Source: Chitinophagales bacterium
Lineage (GTDB): Bacteria > Bacteroidota > Bacteroidia > Chitinophagales > Saprospiraceae
DNA: 10,396 nucleotides
Direction: 5' to 3'
Assembly (NCBI GenBank): GCA_013297575.1
Contig: JAAFHO010000140.1
Span: forward strand, 1-10,396
Made by a program: the position numbers and the translations under genes. Below are positions 7,634 to 10,396 of the stretch, in pieces (the stretch's first letter is position 1; the number at the start of each line of letters is the position of its first letter). The notes beneath the pieces are model-generated. The model saw nothing but the letters and a program-made list of their open reading frames with translations, was not told the DNA's origin and searched no databases.

Positions 7634-7724
7634 GCGGTATCAATTTTAACATTGAACATTTAGAGTTTAAAATTAAGTATTTTTAATTATAAATTTTAAA
7701 CGCTAAATGTTCAATTGATGCCGC
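7634..7724. repeat. Long imperfect inverted repeat (33-nt arms) between the two surface-protein genes
   Basis: Arm one is 7634-7645 plus 7654-7674, arm two 7692-7724. The outer 12 pairs (GCGGTATCAATT with AATTGATGCCGC) include one T-G pair; the inner 21 pairs contain a single mismatch (GAG against CGC). An 8-base insertion TTAACATT (7646-7653) bulges from arm one, and the loop is 17 AT-rich bases. It begins 10 bases after the stop of the dockerin protein gene, and arm two is followed by AATTTT, so it may serve as that gene's terminator. Its length and AT content also fit a dispersed palindromic element. No transposase is present. Confidence 0.75.
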
Positions 7725-7755
7725 AATTTTCATCCTCTACTCAATGTACATTAAC

Positions 7756-10396
7756 ATGAAATATAATCCGATACATATCCTAGTATTCCTGTTCTTTTGC
7801 ACCGCACTTGCTGCGCAGCCCACCCGCTATTATGTAGATCAACAAGCCTCTGGGCAAAACACGGGTACTTCTTGGACAAATGCTTTTACCAACCTCCACG
7901 ATGCACTAGCCCTATCGGTAGCAGGCGATGAAATATGGGTAGCAGAGGGCAAATACCGCCCAAGTGCCACTACCGATCGTAATGCCCATTTTGAATTGGC
8001 CTCCGGAGTGCGTTTATTGGGCAGTTTTGCAGCTACAGAACTTAGTGCAGCAGAACGAGATATAGCAGCGCACCCCAGTTTTTTGGACGGTGATATTGGC
8101 GTACAGGGCGATAGCCTCGATAATAGTTATAACCTCCTTTACCTCCTCCATCCCGACAAAAACACCTTGGTAGATGGTTTTCATTTTCAGTACGGACAAT
8201 CCGATAAATCCAACAGCTACGATGGCGAGTTGGGTGGTTCGGGCGCAGGATTACTCATAATGGGTTATAACGGTATTGCCTTCCCAACAATCCGACATTG
8301 TGTATTTGAGCATAACTATGCACAGTACGACGGCGGGGCTGTTTTTGTAAATGGTGGTGGTACAGGACAAATAGCACCCAAGTTTGAATATTGCCGATTT
8401 TCGTATAATAAAGCACTTTACAGAGGGGCTTGTATTGCTCGGAAAGGAGGGTTAACGACCAATAATGGTATTGATTTTTACGGTTGTGAGTTTAGTTTTA
8501 ATGCCATACGCACTTCTGGAGCAGTATATCTTTATTCTGACATAGAAGGAGACACAATCGATTTTGTACATTGTACCTTCCGCTCTAATATTCATGGTGT
8601 TGGCGGTGGTACTCCAAGGGCAAATGATATCTGTATAATAAAGTTTACTACTAATAACATATTTATCAATATCGACTCCTGCGAAATACGTAACAGTGGA
8701 ATAGAAAATAATTTATTTTATAATCCACTTGCAAGCTCGATTGGAAATGATCCAGTAGACCTATCAAGCAATAATCTTTTTTTCAATATTACTAATACCC
8801 AGTTTATCGAAAATAGTGGAGTATTTTCATGGGAAGGGGTGGACGAAGATTTAGATACGACCAATCAATTGGGGCATTTATTCCTAAACAATAGATTAGT
8901 CAGGAATCGTAATACGATTATTTTCCTTCCCAATGCTTACAAAATGCGCTCCGATCAACTGTATATTGAATTAATTTCTTCTGGTACGGGGATATTCGTA
9001 AGTATAGGCTCTTACAGAGCAATTTACAATACATTGTCCAATTCGTCTATTTTTGTACCCAATTATGTGCCGGGGACAATTATTAATGATTTCCCTAAAT
9101 TTTATTTTGGAAGTTTCCCTAATGGAGATCGTATCAAAATCATTAATTCGACCATTCAAAACCTTGCCTTAGTTATATATGGTCAGCCTAATATTATAAC
9201 TATTGAGAACACTATTTTTGATATCAATGGTTTTGAAAATTTCCCATCTTATAGATTAATTCAGGGTTTTGACCAAATCAATAATTTCCAAGTCAATTTC
9301 CACAACAACCTCAGCAACAAGCCCCTGCCTTCTTATGCAGCCAATTGGAATATGAGCAATAACCAATGGGATACCAATCCGTTATTTATTGCGCCAGATT
9401 TAAATGATTTGAGGCTACAGCCTTGCTCACCTGCGATCAATACAGGTAACAATGGCTATGTTTTGGGCAGCACCGACCTATCGGGGCAGTCACGTATCCA
9501 ATATGGTAATGTGGATTTAGGTGCTTATGAAATGGGTAAATTGGAGTACAATAGCCCTCCCGTGGTGCTTGGTGCTTGCAAAGGGACTGCATCGGGTAGT
9601 ATAGATCTATCGGGCATAGCCGCTTGCCCACCCGTAACCTATTTATGGAGTCAGCAACCAGCACCCTCACAACCAGTATTGACGGATTTGTCACCCGGCA
9701 CTTATACTGCCACCATCACAGATAGTAAAAGCCGAACAACGGTGACGACCCTACTTGTCCCAGAACAAGCAGCACCGGTGTTATCACCCATTATGACACC
9801 TGTTATTTGTGGTACAGCAGCAGGCGGCACAGCAAGTTTTTTAGTAGCAAGCACCGCTTTTCCGCTACAATATGCTTGGAATAATCAAAAAACGGATAGT
9901 TTACTCACCAATATACCTGCTGGTTTCTATGCCGCTACCGTAACAGACGTACACGGTTGTTCTAGCACCAACACAGTGCAAGTCACCACCACGGGTACAC
10001 TCACCATTGGTTTCGATTTCCAAGACATTACTTGTTACGAGGCTAATGATGGTGAGATCACTATCCTCCCCGGTAATGCAGCACAGCCATTCCAATGGGC
10101 TTGGGAGGATGGCACTACTTTCCCCGGTATCAGTGGCTTATCGGCGGGTAATTATCGCGGTACACTTACCGATGGCTTTGGTTGTAGCATCAACTGGCAG
10201 GTGAGCGTTACCGATCCATTACCCATCGAAGTAACTGCCCAAATAACGCCAACCAGTACCAATACAGCCACTGACGGACAAATTGACCTGATTGTTTCGG
10301 GTGGTACGGGCAACTTGGATATAGATTGGCAAGCGGGTGCTACTGGGCCTAGTATCGACAATCTTGCCGTCGGTTTTTATACTGTAACGATTACCG
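7756..10396 (+). CDS. Large secreted beta-helix protein with SprB-like repeats (3' end outside window)
   Basis: The frame is open from ATG 7756 to the window edge, 880 codons, with no stop. An in-frame ATG at 7744 would add MYIN; 7756 gives the cleaner signal peptide (MKYNPIHILVFLFFCTALAA, cut before Q21). RYYVDQQASGQNTGTSWTNA (24-43) and GDEIWVAEGKYRP (57-69) open a right-handed parallel beta-helix. FxxN blocks at residues 184, 215, 246 and 275, three of them with a following GGA/GA motif, are Pmp-like repeats. CSPAINTGNNG (557-567) and NVDLGAYE (about 585-592) match a choice-of-anchor-Q-type module. From about residue 600 follow at least four SprB-like repeats. Such proteins are surface-exposed adhesins or gliding-type filaments and usually end in a T9SS sorting domain, which would lie beyond the window. 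No promoter is recognised in the 132-base gap upstream. G+C drops to about 33% in the middle of the gene. Confidence 0.85.
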   Translation, partial: MKYNPIHILVFLFFCTALAAQPTRYYVDQQASGQNTGTSWTNAFTNLHDALALSVAGDEIWVAEGKYRPSATTDRNAHFELASGVRLLGSFAATELSAAERDIAAHPSFLDGDIGVQGDSLDNSYNLLYLLHPDKNTLVDGFHFQYGQSDKSNSYDGELGGSGAGLLIMGYNGIAFPTIRHCVFEHNYAQYDGGAVFVNGGGTGQIAPKFEYCRFSYNKALYRGACIARKGGLTTNNGIDFYGCEFSFNAIRTSGAVYLYSDIEGDTIDFVHCTFRSNIHGVGGGTPRANDICIIKFTTNNIFINIDSCEIRNSGIENNLFYNPLASSIGNDPVDLSSNNLFFNITNTQFIENSGVFSWEGVDEDLDTTNQLGHLFLNNRLVRNRNTIIFLPNAYKMRSDQLYIELISSGTGIFVSIGSYRAIYNTLSNSSIFVPNYVPGTIINDFPKFYFGSFPNGDRIKIINSTIQNLALVIYGQPNIITIENTIFDINGFENFPSYRLIQGFDQINNFQVNFHNNLSNKPLPSYAANWNMSNNQWDTNPLFIAPDLNDLRLQPCSPAINTGNNGYVLGSTDLSGQSRIQYGNVDLGAYEMGKLEYNSPPVVLGACKGTASGSIDLSGIAACPPVTYLWSQQPAPSQPVLTDLSPGTYTATITDSKSRTTVTTLLVPEQAAPVLSPIMTPVICGTAAGGTASFLVASTAFPLQYAWNNQKTDSLLTNIPAGFYAATVTDVHGCSSTNTVQVTTTGTLTIGFDFQDITCYEANDGEITILPGNAAQPFQWAWEDGTTFPGISGLSAGNYRGTLTDGFGCSINWQVSVTDPLPIEVTAQITPTSTNTATDGQIDLIVSGGTGNLDIDWQAGATGPSIDNLAVGFYTVTIT
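8305..8610 (+). repeat. Pmp-like FxxN...GGA protein repeats
   Basis: Four FxxN blocks (FEHN, FSYN, FSFN, FRSN) begin at residues 184, 215, 246 and 275 of the beta-helix protein, a spacing of 31, 31 and 29. They are followed by GGAV, GACI, GAVY and GGGT. This is the pattern of polymorphic outer-membrane-protein repeats, each thought to build turns of a beta helix. The repeats are diverged at DNA level. Confidence 0.65.
9553..10395 (+). repeat. Four tandem SprB-like repeats, about 60-75 residues each
   Basis: Units span roughly residues 600-672, 673-745, 746-820 and 821-880 (the last cut by the window). Each has a G-S/E-I or similar opening strand, a central aromatic strand (TYLWSQ, QYAWNN, QWAWED, DIDWQA), then LxxLxxGxYxxTxTD: LTDLSPGTYTATITD, LTNIPAGFYAATVTD, ISGLSAGNYRGTLTD, IDNLAVGFYTVTIT. 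This is the SprB repeat family found in gliding adhesins. The copies are diverged, so they are not a recent tandem expansion. Confidence 0.8.

Noticed and set aside
7743..7752. Perfect 10-base palindrome AATGTACATT just before the beta-helix gene start
   Set aside because: Short palindromes of this size are expected by chance; no second copy or known operator match.
1..10396. CRISPR array, tRNA, rRNA, transposase, toxin-antitoxin or phage defence genes
   Set aside because: No regular direct repeats with spacers, no cloverleaf or rRNA segments, and no matching protein families were seen on either strand.

Overview
The window reads as chromosomal DNA of a Bacteroidota bacterium, most likely from the Saprospiria (Lewinella/Haliscomenobacter-like) side of the phylum. 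The signs are Bacteroidota-type promoters (TAnnTTTG -7 boxes, some with a TTG about 17-18 bases upstream), A-rich leaders without Shine-Dalgarno sequences, a type IX secretion (T9SS) C-terminal sorting domain, and SprB-type repeats on a beta-helix surface protein. The genus is an inference from domain style, not a measured match.

Layout. Positions 1-1315 (minus strand) hold the N-terminal 438 residues of a TMTC/PMT-like GT-C membrane glycosyltransferase whose C-terminus lies outside the window. Upstream of it on the same strand is cmk (cytidylate kinase, 1406-2074). A divergent promoter region separates cmk from a plus-strand pair: an OsmC-family peroxidase-like protein (2232-2636) and fabH (ketoacyl-ACP synthase III, 2678-3649). 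fabH converges on pcm (protein L-isoaspartyl methyltransferase, 3656-4303, minus) with only 6 bases between the stop codons. A second divergent region leads to a phosphoglucomutase/phosphomannomutase (4442-5845, plus), closed by a strong 16-bp terminator hairpin.

From about 5900 the character changes from housekeeping to cell-surface genes. After a very good promoter comes a 514-residue secreted protein with a dockerin-like repeat pair, a cohesin-like domain and a T9SS type A sorting domain (6079-7623). A long imperfect inverted repeat (7634-7724) follows, then the first 880 codons of a large secreted protein (7756 to the window end): signal peptide, right-handed beta-helix with Pmp-like FxxN...GGA repeats, a choice-of-anchor-Q-like module and at least four SprB-like repeats, still open at the edge.

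How they fit together. The first 5.8 kb serve nucleotide synthesis, fatty-acid initiation, sugar-phosphate interconversion, and oxidative or protein damage repair; they look like separate short transcription units, not one pathway. The last 4.4 kb encode probable T9SS cargo displayed on the surface. The TMTC-like enzyme could in principle glycosylate secreted proteins, but nothing here ties it to these two. The main oddity is a sharp AT-rich island (about 33% G+C against about 51% on both sides) inside the reading frame of the beta-helix protein. I did not find a clear, entirely new system; the best leads are this mosaic gene, the dockerin/cohesin/T9SS protein and the intergenic hairpin.
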